DNA from: Sindora glabra
Lineage: Eukaryota > Streptophyta > Magnoliopsida > Fabales > Fabaceae
Direction of reading: 5' to 3'
NCBI GenBank assembly: GCA_020226215.1
Contig: CM035230.1
Coordinates: forward strand, 24,285,883 to 24,349,882
DNA length: 64,000 bases
Part shown: positions 13,086-24,142 of the stretch, in pieces
How positions within the stretch are numbered: the stretch's first letter is position 1
Layout of the letters: each line of letters opens with the position of its first letter
The notes under the pieces: generated by a model
What the model was told of the DNA's origin: nothing
Databases searched by the model: none
What the model saw: the letters and a program-made list of their open reading frames with translations, nothing else
Program-made: the position numbers and the translations under genes

Positions 13086-13422
13086 GTCTGTTTGGATACT
13101 ATTTTTAAAAATAGTTTTCTATTTTTTTAAAAAAATAGAAAAACATGTTTGGCAACCTATTTTCAGTATCTATTTTTAAAAATTGTTCTCTAAATGTGTA
13201 ATTTAAAAATAAGAAAATAAAAATAACTTTTAGTTATTTTTTGAATTTGTTTTCTTATTTTAAATATTAGTTTTGTAATTAAATGAAATATTTTCTTATT
13301 TGCAACATTAATTACCCTCTAATATTAATTTTTCTTCAATTTAAAAATAATTTTTGAGAACAAGAAAATAGTTTTTGAAAATTATTTTTAAAAACATAAA
13401 AACAAAACATATCCAAACATAC
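13086..13422. mobile_element. Tourist/Harbinger-type MITE in ORF1 duplication
   Basis: The left end GGTCTGTTTGGATA and inverted right end GGTATGTTTGGATA match at 13 of 14 bases. The element is about 0.34 kb, A+T-rich and non-coding. CATAA lies immediately outside both ends. The first copy of the host tandem repeat (near 12857, CAACAACATAGCATCC) serves as the empty site and shows that CATAA was present once before insertion. Confidence 0.75.
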
Positions 13423-13560
13423 CCATAACATCCATGTCGAGCATCCATTGTAGTAAATCTATAGCTTTTGAAAACTATTTCTAAAAACACAAAAACAAAA
13501 CATATCCAAACATACCTATAGCATCCATGTCGAGTATCCATCATAGTAAATCTTTAAAAG
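13373..13560. repeat. 95 bp tandem duplication spanning MITE end and ORF1
   Basis: The unit TTTTGAAAA(T/C)TATTT...ACATATCCAAACATACC...GCATCCATGTCGAG...AGTAAATCT is present at about 13373-13467 and again at 13468-13560. It includes the right end of the MITE, so this duplication came after the MITE insertion. Confidence 0.75.
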
Positions 13561-14095
13561 AACCCTCTCCCTTGTTATCGAATTTCTTGTTCTTCAGCAT
13601 ATCAAAATCTGTAAAGCATTATACAACCAAGTAGTTTTTGATAGTATAAAGATTACAAAAGTGTGTATAGCATGCATGATGTAGAACTTATTTGGTAGCA
13701 AATAACTCACACATATAATTATCACGCTTATGTGCAGTGCAACTTGGAGGTTCTATTCACAATCAATGCTTTTAGAATATGAAATGATATACAATAATAC
13801 ATGATATACGACACATATGTATACAATATAAAATATAAGACATAATATACTATGATGGTGGATAAATACACAACATTCAACTCTTGCTTTTCAATTGTGG
13901 AAATTCAAATCACGTTACAAAGAGAGGTGCAAGAATCCGTAAAATACAACTTATATAGAGCAAACACTAAATATAGTTCATAACCACATCAATAGCCAAG
14001 ATTCATAAGCATCAAATATTAATATATAAAGAGTTGTTGTATAAATAATATGGACTATGACAAGTTTTGTTGATAATTATTCCACATATGGGCTA

Positions 14096-15360
14096 CTATG
14101 TTTCTCTCATGATAAACTCATGCCTGTATTCTTGCTCTATGGTCCGTGATTCACGATCTCCTATATTTTCTACATTACTATCTAGCAGCTCACGATTAAT
14201 CTCATCTATCAACCATGGATCAGGATCAACGTCCATTAGAAAGTTATGTAATATATAACATACAATAGTAATATCCATCATGGTTTTGAAAAAGTAATGT
14301 GGTTTTGTACTACTAGCAATTATTAGGAATCTTTTTTTCAAGACCTCAAATGCCCTTTCTATTACATTTCTCAATGATCCGTGTTGATAATTAAATATTT
14401 CCTTTGCATTTTGAGGTCTGCTGGTAGTGTACTCCTTTAGGTGATAATGTACACCTCTGTAAGGTATAAGTACACCCCTTTTAAAGGATACCTTGCATCT
14501 TCTAGGTAGAATTTGCCTAAGATTTACAACAATAATACAAATACATATCAAAAAACATAATTCTAAAAAGAAACTCCTTATATGCTCGAACCTTGATCTA
14601 TCATTGTGCATTCTAATATAAAATTGATGCTTACCTCTTGGAACTCTTAATCTATCCTCTCTCTTAGTTAAAACATGTTTAACAATTCTAGAGTCAGATG
14701 CAATTCCCTCCCAACTAGATAATATATACGTGAATTTCATATCAAAAGAATACATTGCTAACACATTTTATGTTGGATAATCTTTTGTTCCTCGAAAGTG
14801 AGGAACATCTTTCCTTGACACTTTCACTCATATATGTGTTTCATCTAGAGTTCCAATACAATCCTATAAATCATTTATATTTAATATAATTACACAGTAT
14901 GATAACTAAACAATCTTAATTCAAATAATAATTACATCCTACATAATTTATTATATTATCTTGAAATAAGGATAAAATATATTGTTATTGTGTATTTGTG
15001 CAGGAACCTCAAATGTAGAAGGCTGCATAAGATATTCATCCTCGAAAGATACAATAGCCCATAAAATGTTATGAAAATGACAGCTAACTATCTCTCCCAA
15101 TCAATGGAAGAAAAAAATATAGTTCTATTTTTTACATTGTATGCTAAGATATGCAAGAACTTCACAACTTATTCCTCCACAGTGGAATAAATGGAATCCC
15201 TCACTCTACTTGTTGCTCTTATCTTTTTACATAATCATAAGAAAGTGTGAGAACTCATATGTAGTACATCATGATATTTATCTGATTGAAGCAGGTTTTG
15301 TAAGAGTTGTTGTCCCATATGATCTCTTACTTCTATCGCTTCATCAATGGGTCTATGCAC
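14096..15360 (-). pseudogene. PIF/Harbinger DDE transposase (spliced), broken
   Basis: The minus strand encodes the DDE_Tnp_4 family. An N-terminal exon (about 15360-14975) reads VLHMSSHTFL, STVEE (stop) VVKFLHILAYNVKNRT and FHNILWAIVSFEDEY. After an intron ending TTATAG, exon 2 begins with DCIGTLDETHI, where D is the first catalytic acid (usual form GALDGTHI). It continues VLAMYSFDMKFTY, SSWEGIASDSR (second acid) and RVPRG. A 118 bp intron (14634-14517, GTAAGC...CTTAG) interrupts here; removing it restores GKFYLEDARYPLKG and PYRGVHYHLKEY in phase. The last exon holds LRNVIERAFEVLKKRF (third acid, E of VIER) and ILHNFLMDVD. Stops replace conserved residues in at least three places (for example TGA-type breaks after THI and YPT). 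It cuts and pastes Harbinger elements when intact. Confidence 0.88.
14517..14634 (-). other. Conserved intron of the Harbinger transposase
   Basis: On the minus strand the donor is AAGAG|GTAAGC and the acceptor AATCTTAG|GC. An apparent open frame runs through it, but the translated residues there do not fit the family. Splicing restores the family sequence at VPRG|KFYLEDA without changing phase. Confidence 0.75.
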
Positions 15361-16212
15361 AATATTTGCTTACAATTCTAACAAATACATAAAATATCCA
15401 ATATAACATACAAGTTGAACCACATACATTTAACATAATCTATCCCATTCCTTCATTAAATCAATAATAGGTAACTAGTCTAATTCCAACTGCTCTTTAT
15501 AATACTCATCCACATTATCTTCCATAGTCACTTGTGAAATATCTATAATTTGTAACTACTAAATATTACAGACAATAGACATGCATAAATGTAGACATAC
15601 GTATTAGCTTCATTGTATACGAACTAAGGTAAGATTATTAACACAAATTGAATAGAAAACACATAGGAATAAAGTGCACACCTATAAGTATATGCATAAA
15701 GAAGTATGAAGCTTCTAGAAACATACCTATGAGATTAGGAAAGGTCTATGAAGATTAATTGGAAAAGTAATGAAGATGTAGGTCCTCTAAGAGTGTATCC
15801 TTGGATAAGTGCCTCAAACATAATACCTATTAACAAGAGCAATCTGTGTAAAATAACAACATTGATAAGTTTTCATATAACACTGCAGATTTTCATTCTT
15901 ATATTTTGTAGTTGTCCTAAATTGTTGCTTAATTATATTGTGAAGGTGATATCTTAACACATAAGTGTTAAAATGAACATATGTAGTAGGAGGAAATGTA
16001 ACCTGAAAAAACATTAACCTAACTAGTTTATTGGCGACACAAATAATGTTTTCAAAATGGGTATTTAAGTGATACACATTAAATAGCAAAGATAATTAAT
16101 ATATAATTCTCAAATATATTTGCATTAGCTTTAAATTTTAATTGAACAAAATTCCTACAACATGTTTTATAAAATCAAAGATATACACATATATGTGTGC
16201 ATATTCCAAGGA
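15361..16212. other. Harbinger 5' internal region
   Basis: This is upstream, on the minus strand, of the transposase. It is A+T-rich with several short frames on both strands that match no family. It probably holds the promoter and leader of the transposase gene. Confidence 0.4.
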
Positions 16213-16475
16213 CTTAATTTTAATTTTTTGGCCATAAAGATAATTACAATGGCTATTTAATACAAAAATAATTAATTACTCAAAACATTTTAAAAGCAGT
16301 GGATAATTTATTTATTTTATTGAAATGGTTACTACAACATTAATATGAAAAAGGTTTATATAAACATAATAGAAAATTTTATTGTATTTTTAAATCTTAA
16401 TTTTTTCCTAAACAACTTATTTAGAATATGTTTTATAAACTTTATAGATATAAACTCTCAAATATCACTTAAATA
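16213..16475 (+). repeat. Direct repeat R1', right half
   Basis: This matches about 9735-9990 (for example TATTTAATACAAAAATAATTAATTA, GTGGATAATTTATTTATTTTATT, AAACTTTATAGATATAAA). It is the partner half of 10680-10877. Confidence 0.75.
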
Positions 16476-16579
16476 GAAAAAAATTTTTTAAGAAAATGAT
16501 TTTATGAAAATTAGTTAAAGTTTGGATTAGGTGTTAATAGACATAAATCTGAATATCTCACATGTAAAAAATTTTCTCT

Positions 16580-16609
16580 CTATATATATGTGTGTGTGTG
16601 TGTGTGTGT
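16580..16609. repeat. (TA)n(TG)n microsatellite
   Basis: A short run of TA units is followed by about eleven TG units. Confidence 0.95.
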
Positions 16610-17189
16610 ATTTCAAAAAAAAAATTTAGTGTCACAAGTGTCTTTAATTTAGTTTGTATGAAAGCCAAGACATGAGTAATGTTATTATTGTTTTTTAGTG
16701 TTGTTCACATAAGATGAAAAATGGCTAAAATAAGTTTATTTTTGTGATGCTTCTATAGTGTTGCATTTCCATGTCTTAATTTTAATTTATGCACTATTAA
16801 CTACCATGAAACAAAATTTTAACTTATTGCTTTGCGATTCTAATTTTACATATTATTAACAAATTTACATAAAATAGGTTTCATAATCTCTCAAATTCAC
16901 ACTAATTATAATTTTTATTTTAATGAGCTCTTCCTTACATATTGCATAAACCTCAACTAAAAATTATGTCCAAATCTTCCACTAAAGACAATCATGCAAT
17001 ATTAAACATGTAATTTTAATTAAAACAGGGGATATATTTAAATTAATATCTACAACTAAATACAATGGTGCAGCATTAAATTGATAAACAAGGTATATAT
17101 TATTTATATTAATAATTAAAAAATAATATTTAAAAAATTTTAAACTGAAAAAGTATATTATTTACACTAAAAATGGAAAATTTTAATTA

Positions 17190-17893
17190 AAAACTAATCC
17201 GGGTTTGGTATTCAATGATTCCAGGTTATCACTGGATCAAATCCGATTTGGTCAACTCAGATATTGGAAACCCAGACTAAGGCCAGCAAATCAACAAGTT
17301 GAGCCCTCGGATCTCCCTCAGGCAATCATCTGGACGCACTCTATAGTTGGCATTTCTTATCCTCATTGGTGGTATCTTCTTCCACACGAACAACAACCTT
17401 TGGATTGGAGGCATCTTCCAACAATATGATCACAGATAGAAACAACAGTAAGGGGAGAGCACGTTACATAGCCATTCTTGCCTCCACTAGCTTGTTTGCG
17501 GCCGTGAAGCTTTCATTGTTGCAATTGTCAATTGCGGGAGTTTGGTGCCGAGCTCTGATGGATCCTAACGTCTAGAGCACTAGAAAGCAGTAAAGGAAGC
17601 AACAAGTAGTTTGAACTAAGAAGAAAGAAAGAAAGAAAGAAGGTGCAGGAGCAGGACGTGAGAGAAGGAAAAGACGAGGGTATGGCGTGGAAAGATAAAA
17701 AAATTGTTCAAATTTCTCTTCTGTTCTCCCTAATTTTAGAGAGAAGTTTGATGGCGAGTCCACCATACTTTTGGTCCAAACTTCTTTCCTTTCCAACTTT
17801 TCTCCACATTTCAAAATAGGAGAAATTCATTCTCCCCCAACTTCTTCTTCCCCATTTCTTCTGTCCTTCATTTCTACCGTTCTAAATAGACCA
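17190..17893. other. G+C-richer right end of the Harbinger element
   Basis: 17205-17575 is clearly richer in G+C than its surroundings and contains short overlapping frames without family signatures. It sits inside the right terminus and may be an untranslated leader or captured host sequence. A comparable G+C-richer block lies at the same place in the 2.0 kb element (25745-26340). The terminal inverted repeat is 17872-17893. Confidence 0.5.
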
Positions 17894-18974
17894 TTAATCT
17901 TTATAATTGCACAGGCTGCTTTGATTTGACTTTTTCTTTTCTTTTTAATGTTTTAATTGAAACTGACCCGCCATCCACAGTAAAAGGTCCTTATTTCCCT
18001 TCAATATATAGTCTTGCCTTCGCTTTCCAGTTTTGCTCCGCTATGTAGGAGATATGGACATACTATACCATAGGAAAAATGACATTTAACACATTGTAAG
18101 AATTTAGAATTCATTTAGATAATTTTTTTCTACAATCTGATTAAATAAATCAACAAAAAATAATAAAAAATAAAATTAAGAGATTGATAATTTTTTATGT
18201 GAAAATTTTCTCAATGTGAAAATGAAAATTACATAACTTAATTTAAAATAAAAAAACTCCACTAATGATGAAACCAATGAACACATAAAAATCTTTCTAA
18301 AAATTTTAGGAACCACCAGTACATCACAAAGAAGTTGGCTGCACTGCAGCGGTTTTTTTGCGGGGGACACCGTACTAGATGAATATCTTAACAACGATCA
18401 GTTAACCGCTAGTACTTGCAGGTTGGGAATAATAGTTTGTGACGGTCATGACTAGAACTGCTACTATACTTAGTACTTTTTGGGTTTATAGCAAAATACA
18501 ATTTGGCGTTAAGATTTTGTTTATTTATTAAAAAATATTTTTTTAAAATATAATTATAAAATATTAAAATAAAAATATTTTATTTTTTAATATAAAATAA
18601 TTTTTTATTTTAAAAAAAATTTACTTATCATTTTTTTAAGTTTTTAAACGTTAACTTTTTTTAATTATTAATATAAATAATATATTATTTCTTTATTAGT
18701 ATATATATTATTTTTCTTATAGAAAGTACTCTCTGAGGTGAAAATAAAATTTTCCCTTTCCATATTATCATTAATTTGAAATTTGCAGTATATTACTCTG
18801 CATTTCTCTAACCTTTTTGGTAAGTTAGATTGAACAGCTCTGCATTTAATCTCAAGTTCTATTTAATTTTCCTGTAGGATCCGTTACCATTAATTTAGAT
18901 TGAAGACAGTTGTTTTCGCACTATTCGCCACCGATATCATTTTTACTCATGTGATTCCTCACAAGCTCATTGGA
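17894..18974. other. Intergenic spacer
   Basis: A+T-rich sequence, with an almost pure A/T stretch at 18520-18720. No gene family is recognised. 18780-18970 becomes more balanced in composition and could be the leader of the small split gene candidate that follows. Confidence 0.45.
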
Positions 18975-19435
18975 ATGCAAAGGCCACGGCCCAAATCGGC
19001 GATTCAGGTACAAAATATTGTCCATCTCAATCATTCTTTCCCTCTCACTACGGGCGATCTCGATTCTTGAAGATCACGGTTTCATATCAGTGTTCCGATC
19101 ATGCTGATTCGTTCCGATTTCCAGTTTCATTGATCGTAGGTCATGCTTTCTATAGAGTTTCTTTTAATTCGATGCAAGCGTTCATCATTATTGTGCTTCA
19201 CTGATCGTCTCCGCTGAAGAGCAGTTCAATTAGATTCTTTCAGTATTTGATTTCAATTCAGCATTTTCTGGTTATGTGTATTGGTGTGTAGTATTTTGAT
19301 TTATTTGGAAGAATTAGAATATTTGATTGAGGCTGTTAGTATTGGAAATTACACAGTTGAAGCACACATTGTAGGGTTTGTCTTCGCTTACTGGAAAAGT
19401 GCTTGAAGGAGCTAAGAAAAGCTAATTACGAGAAG
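18975..19435 (+). CDS. Possible short two-exon gene, unrecognised
   Basis: An ATG at 18975 opens a 33-base frame, MQRPRPKSAIQ, ending CAG|GTACAA. After an intron ending ATTGTAG at 19374, the next exon (19375-19435) joins in phase 0 and reads GLSSLTGKVLEGAKKS before a TAA. In another frame the same exon reads LLEKCLKELRKANYEK, which also looks protein-like. GTTAAG follows at 19436 as a possible donor. A 3.4 kb transposon (19441) begins five bases after that donor. The product would be only 27 residues, so this may instead be the N-terminal remnant of a longer gene whose later exons are lost. No family is recognised and transcription is unproven. Confidence 0.25.
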
Positions 19436-19440
19436 GTTAA

Positions 19441-22400
19441 GGCTGTGTTTGGTTGGCTGTTAACTAGTTTGATCATTGATTGATTTGATAATAAGTTCAT
19501 TTTGGTGTTTGGTAAATAATTGATTCAATTAACTGATTGTCCCTAAAATGCTAAAATTGAAAATGCTGAGGGGGTCAGTATTTTCAATCAGTTAATTCGA
19601 AAAAATGATCAAATTACCCCTAATAAATTTTTATATTTTTCATTTTGTCCTTTCTAAAAATTATTAAAAAATTTAATAATTATAAAAAGCATATTAATTT
19701 AATTTTAAAAAATATTTAATATGTAATAATATATTATTTATAATATATCTAATAAATTAATAATAAATTATAAAATTTTAAAAATTATTTAATAGAATAA
19801 AAGGAAAAAATCAGGCTGGTATTGTTTATTACAATTTATTACAGCGAGGTACCTAAAGGTCACTTTCTTTCATTTAAGTACATCTGCATTCGAGAATTTA
19901 TCGTGATACCCAAAAGAGAAAAGACTCATTTACTATACATTTCAAGAATATAAAAAGTATCAAAATAGAAACCTCTCTTTGCCACATATTAAAATTGAAA
20001 ATTTTTTAATTTAATACAAATAAAAAATAAAAGACTAAAAACTTATAAGAATTAAAATTGAAGAAATTTTAATTTAAAAAAAATTAAATTAATATAAAAT
20101 TTTAATTATAAATAAAATTAATAAAAATTTAATTTTTGAGGAATTAAAATAATTTTTTTGTTCAGATAAAAATAAAAATAAATAAGAACTTAGAGATATA
20201 GTAACATATTATTATTTAATAATTTGATTATTAATTACATTTGATTTATTCATTTATTTAGAGTTTTTAGTTGGTGTTACTGTTTTAAAATAAAATAGTA
20301 ACATATTATTATTTAAAAAATAAATAATAACATACTATTATTTAACAGTTTACTTGTTAATTAAACTTGATTTATTTATTTATTTGAGATTTTTTGTTAG
20401 TATTTCTATTTTAGAATGAAATAGTAATATCTTTTTCTTTAATAATTTATTTATTAATTAAACTTGATTTATCCATTTATTTGAGATTTTTTTATTAATG
20501 TTACTGTTTTGACACAAAATAGTAACATCTTTTTATTTAACAATTTGGTTATTAATTAAACTTAATTTATGCATTTATTTGAAATTTTTTATTAGTATTA
20601 TTGTTTTAGAACGAAACAGTAACATCCTCTTCCTTTAACAATTTAGTTATTAATTAGATTTGATTTATCTATTTATTTGACATTATTGGTTAGTGTTATT
20701 ATTTTGGAATGAAACAGTAATATAATGTTATTTGATAATTTTATTATTAATTAAATTTAATTTATATATTTATTTGAAGTTTTTAGTTAATGTTATTATT
20801 TTGAAATGAAACAGTAACATCCTCTTCTTTAACTGTTTTGTTATTAATTAAATTTGATTTATCCATTTATTTGAGATTTTTTGTTAGTGTTACTATTTTA
20901 AAACAAAATAATAACATGTTACTATCTTAAGAACAAACAATAATATGATGTTATTTAACAATTTAATTATTAATTAAACTTAATTTATTTATTTATTTGA
21001 GATTTTTTATTAGTATTACTGTTTTCAAATGAAATAGTAACATCATCTTCTCTAAAGAACAAAACTAATTAAACTTGATTCATTCATTTATTTTAGATTT
21101 TTGATCGGTGTTATTGTTTTAGAACAAAACAATAACATGTTATTATCTAGAGAACAAACATTAACATGCCATTATTTACTAATTTGGTTATTAATTAGAC
21201 TTGATTTATTTATTTATTTGAGATTTTTAATTAGTATTACTATTTTGATATGAAATAATAATATTCTCTTTTTTGACAGTTTAGGTATTAATTAAATTTG
21301 GAACGAAATAATAACATGTTACTATATAGAGAACACATAATAATATGCTATTATTTGATAATTTGATTGTTAATTAGACTTAATTTATCTATTTATTTCA
21401 AATTTTTAGTTAGTGCTACTATTTTGGATCAAAATAGTAGTATGTTATTGTCTAAAGAATAAATAGTAACATGTTATTATTCATTTATTTAAGATTTTTT
21501 GTTAGTATTACTATTTTAGAATAAAATAGTAACATGTTATTGTCTAGAGAACGAATAATAACATACTATTATTTGGTAGCTTGATTGTTAATTAGACTTA
21601 ATTTATCCATTTATTTGAGATTTTTTATTAGTGTTACTGTGTTAGAACGAAACAGTAACATGTTACTATCTAGAGAATGAATAACAATATACTATTATTT
21701 GATAGTTTAATTATTAATTAGACTTAATTTATCTATTTATTTAAAATTTTTAGTTGGTATTATTATTTTGGAATAAAACAGTAACATTTTACTATTTAGT
21801 CTACAAATAGTAATATATTATTCTTTAATAGTTTTATTTATTAAAAAATTATTATAACACTGCTAGACATCAAAAGAGTTAAAAAGTAAAAATTTAATAT
21901 ATAATTCAAATGAATTTGAATTAATAAAAATAAGATCAAAGTTAGAAAAATTATAAGAAAATAAAGAAAAATTAAGAAAAGTCACTTAAAAAGGCCTTTT
22001 TTTTCAAACCAGAGTGTTTTACTAGCACGTAAATCTTGAAAAGTTATATGAAATAAAAATAATTCACTTAAAATAGACAATCGAGTATAAAGTTATGATT
22101 GTTTAATATTTTGAGCTCAATTTACATATTTTTAACCAACTGAACTTTCTCAAACCCATATTTTCTTATTTTCTGATGAAAGATCATATGAAGACGATTG
22201 AAAACAAGTGACCATATATAAAAATTAATTAACTAATGATGGATTTATAATTTTTAAAAATTTTTAATTCACAATCGCATTCTTACAATTAAAAAGGCTA
22301 ATTTTAATATATAATATTCATAAATCATAAAATTAAAACTTATTTTAAAAAAAATCTAACGCTACCACTTCTTTGAAATAAAATCTATGAAGTAACACCT

Positions 22401-22854
22401 CATTATAATTTACCATAGAATAAATATATGATATTATTTATAAAAACTCTTTAATTTTAAAAATATATAATAATTTAATAATAATAATTTTAAAAATTAT
22501 TTAATAGAATAAATATATAATATTATTTATAAAAATTATTTAATTTAAATTTTTTTAATAATTTAATAATAAATTATAATAATATATTGTTTATAAAAAA
22601 TTTAATATACTAACTAATATATAAAATTTAAAATATTAAAAAAAATATTCAAATAATTTATAAAATATACTTATACCTTTATATGTCATTTAATATACAA
22701 ACAGTTAATTATAAACAGTTAATTTTACCAAATACTCTTATTCAAACAACTAATGTAATCAGCTGATCAATTCAACTAATACAATCAGCCATCAGTTAAT
22801 AATTAATTAAATCAGTTAACCGCTACTGTTATCAACTGTTTGCCAAACAAAGCC
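19441..22854. mobile_element. Harbinger/Tourist-like element with internal satellite
   Basis: The left end GGCTGTGTTTGGTTGGCTGTTAAC and the inverted right end GGCTTTGTTTGGCAAACAGTTG share the GGCNNTGTTTGG terminus. Both are flanked by TAA (19438-19440, 22855-22857). Subterminal sequences carry further inverted similarity built on GTTAACTGATT. No transposase is encoded. The middle is occupied by the tandem array described separately. It is large (3.4 kb) for a MITE-class element. Confidence 0.75.
20200..21835. repeat. Hairpin-bearing minisatellite, about 14 diverged copies
   Basis: The core TTATTAATTA(A/G)(A/T)(C/T)TT(G/A)ATTTAT recurs near 20233, 20355, 20457, 20557, 20655, 20752, 20848, 20975, 21068, 21195, 21290 (partial), 21372, 21592 and 21715. 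The unit is about 100 bp in the left half and about 125 bp in the right half, where an extra GTTACTATCTAGAGAAC segment appears. Each unit also holds an inverted repeat of the form TGTTACTGTTTT...AAAACAGTAACA, able to fold as a stem. The copies differ by many point changes, so the array is old. Confidence 0.85.
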
Positions 22855-22857
22855 TAA

Positions 22858-24142
22858 ATTTAAGGTTTCTTGCATTCTTTTCTTTTCTTTGACCCTTTGT
22901 TCAATTTGTTTGTTTGTGTGTCTGTGTTGTTTAATTGTTTCAATTCATAATTTGGTAGTTTTACAACACAAACCACCAATGATGCCATTCCTGACTGATA
23001 ATAGATTCAATCCCTATTGAGGTTGTCAATAAGCAAACATTAGAATGTAAACTGTGTCGTCCTTCTTCAACTCAATTTTCAATTTGTCTCTGATTGGATG
23101 GCTTTGATAAGTCAGTTAGTGACCCTACCCTTTTGGTTAGTCAAGAAATTGTGTTATGTGTGCTAGAGGTTTGGCCACTTATGTCAGTTTTGAGGACGAT
23201 AGGCTAGAAGTTTCTTGTTACAAATGTGGTGAATTAAGTCATACTGGTTTAGTAAGTTTTATTTATTTATTTTTAGCCTGGTTGATAAAAGCCTTGTTTT
23301 TCTAATAAGGGTAGACAAGTATTCCCATGTTGCTTTTCTTGAGGGAGATTTGTCTTCCAACTTCAATCATCTGTTAAGATAAAATTAGACAAATATGTTG
23401 AAGATCATGCGTGTTTCAAAAACAAACTGATTAGTTTTTCTGTTGTACAAGTGGCAAAGCTAATTTTTCTATTTGGTTGTTTTTATCCCGACCATCATAC
23501 TAATTACTACGTGTATTATTGGTGCTGTCAAACTACAATTTTCAGTTAGTTATATGTTCTTAAGTTTGCTACTAACAACTTCGGTCCCAATTAGATGCTG
23601 GAACCCAGGTGTTGATATCGTTTATGTGTCCTCTTTTTGCATGTTCAATGGGTGATCATCTCTTCATAGGTTAAGCTTAATAATTTTTTATTTGTTTGTT
23701 ATATCTTATTGATAATTTTTTGCTTGTGTTATAAAATTGTTTGATTGAAAATAAAATGTAAAAACTTTTTTGCATGAAGTAAAAATCAAAAGAGTGGATA
23801 CAGCTTCCCAAATCTTGTGAGAAGTCTTGCATCTTTCATCTTGCAGACAACTCAGTAGTTGATATTTTATAGCTTGCTTGCAAAGCAAAGAAACCATGTT
23901 AATCTCCTGCTAGACAAACGTCTAATTGAATCAATCTTTACAGCGGACGGTGACACCCCTGCACTACGCTGCACTTCACAGGGCCATTAAGGTGTGTCAG
24001 CGTCCACCTTAAATTCCTAGGTTTCTTCCACAAGTCTTATTTGCATTTTTATATTATTAAGATTATAATATGTTTAATTATCGGTTAAACTGATTTCATG
24101 AAATCAATTAGCGATGAGTTTTTTGTTTTTGGGGTTTTGAAG
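22858..24142. other. Spacer with weak gene-like traces
   Basis: The composition is more balanced than in the flanking elements. Near 23190-23250 one frame reads VSCYKCGELSHTG, three of the four ligands of a zinc knuckle, and near 23780-23900 a minus-strand frame resembles a retrotransposon gag segment. Neither is long enough to assign. Confidence 0.35.

Larger units (their letters stand above)
11845..13560 (-). pseudogene. Harbinger ORF1, Myb/SANT-like DNA-binding protein, broken
   Basis: Reading the minus strand from about 12905, the frame gives WTSDMDAMLLNLLLEEV, then IKNRMKTLKENFNECYDQF, then FEAELEVWSEIYKVK. This is the plan of the plant Myb/SANT-like domain found in PIF/Harbinger ORF1 and its domesticated relatives. 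Further on (12330-11850) come GSKRKVPTVDLIE, a lysine-rich coiled segment containing NAMRDVAEKH, and a C-terminal AKVWTKLEKIGIL region, also typical of ORF1. ORF1 is thought to bind element ends and bring the transposase into the nucleus. Several TAG/TAA codons at former tryptophan or glutamine positions and a shift near 12800 inactivate it. The N-terminal part is tandemly duplicated (12715-12905 and about 12940-13085 with continuation after a MITE at about 13415), which is unusual. Confidence 0.8.
9328..17893 (-). mobile_element. PIF/Harbinger DNA transposon, autonomous-type, decayed
   Basis: The left end TAGCTTGTTTGGATTGGAG and the inverted right end TGGTCTATTTAGAACGGTAG are imperfect inverted repeats of the Harbinger TGTTTGGA type. 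Each is flanked by the three bases TTA (9325-9327 and 17894-17896), the target duplication typical of this superfamily. The element carries both proteins of the family on the minus strand: a DDE transposase (15360-14096) and a Myb/SANT-like ORF1 (about 13560-11845). Subterminal sequence near 9430-9520 repeats a TTGTTTGGAAAATGAGAAG unit twice, as often seen at transposase-binding ends. Both genes carry stops, so it is no longer autonomous. At 8.6 kb it is longer than most, partly through internal duplications and a MITE insertion. Confidence 0.8.

Noticed and set aside
23190..23260. Zinc-knuckle-like CYKCGELSHTG segment
   Set aside because: The fourth ligand is missing and no flanking gag or LINE sequence supports it; too short to annotate.
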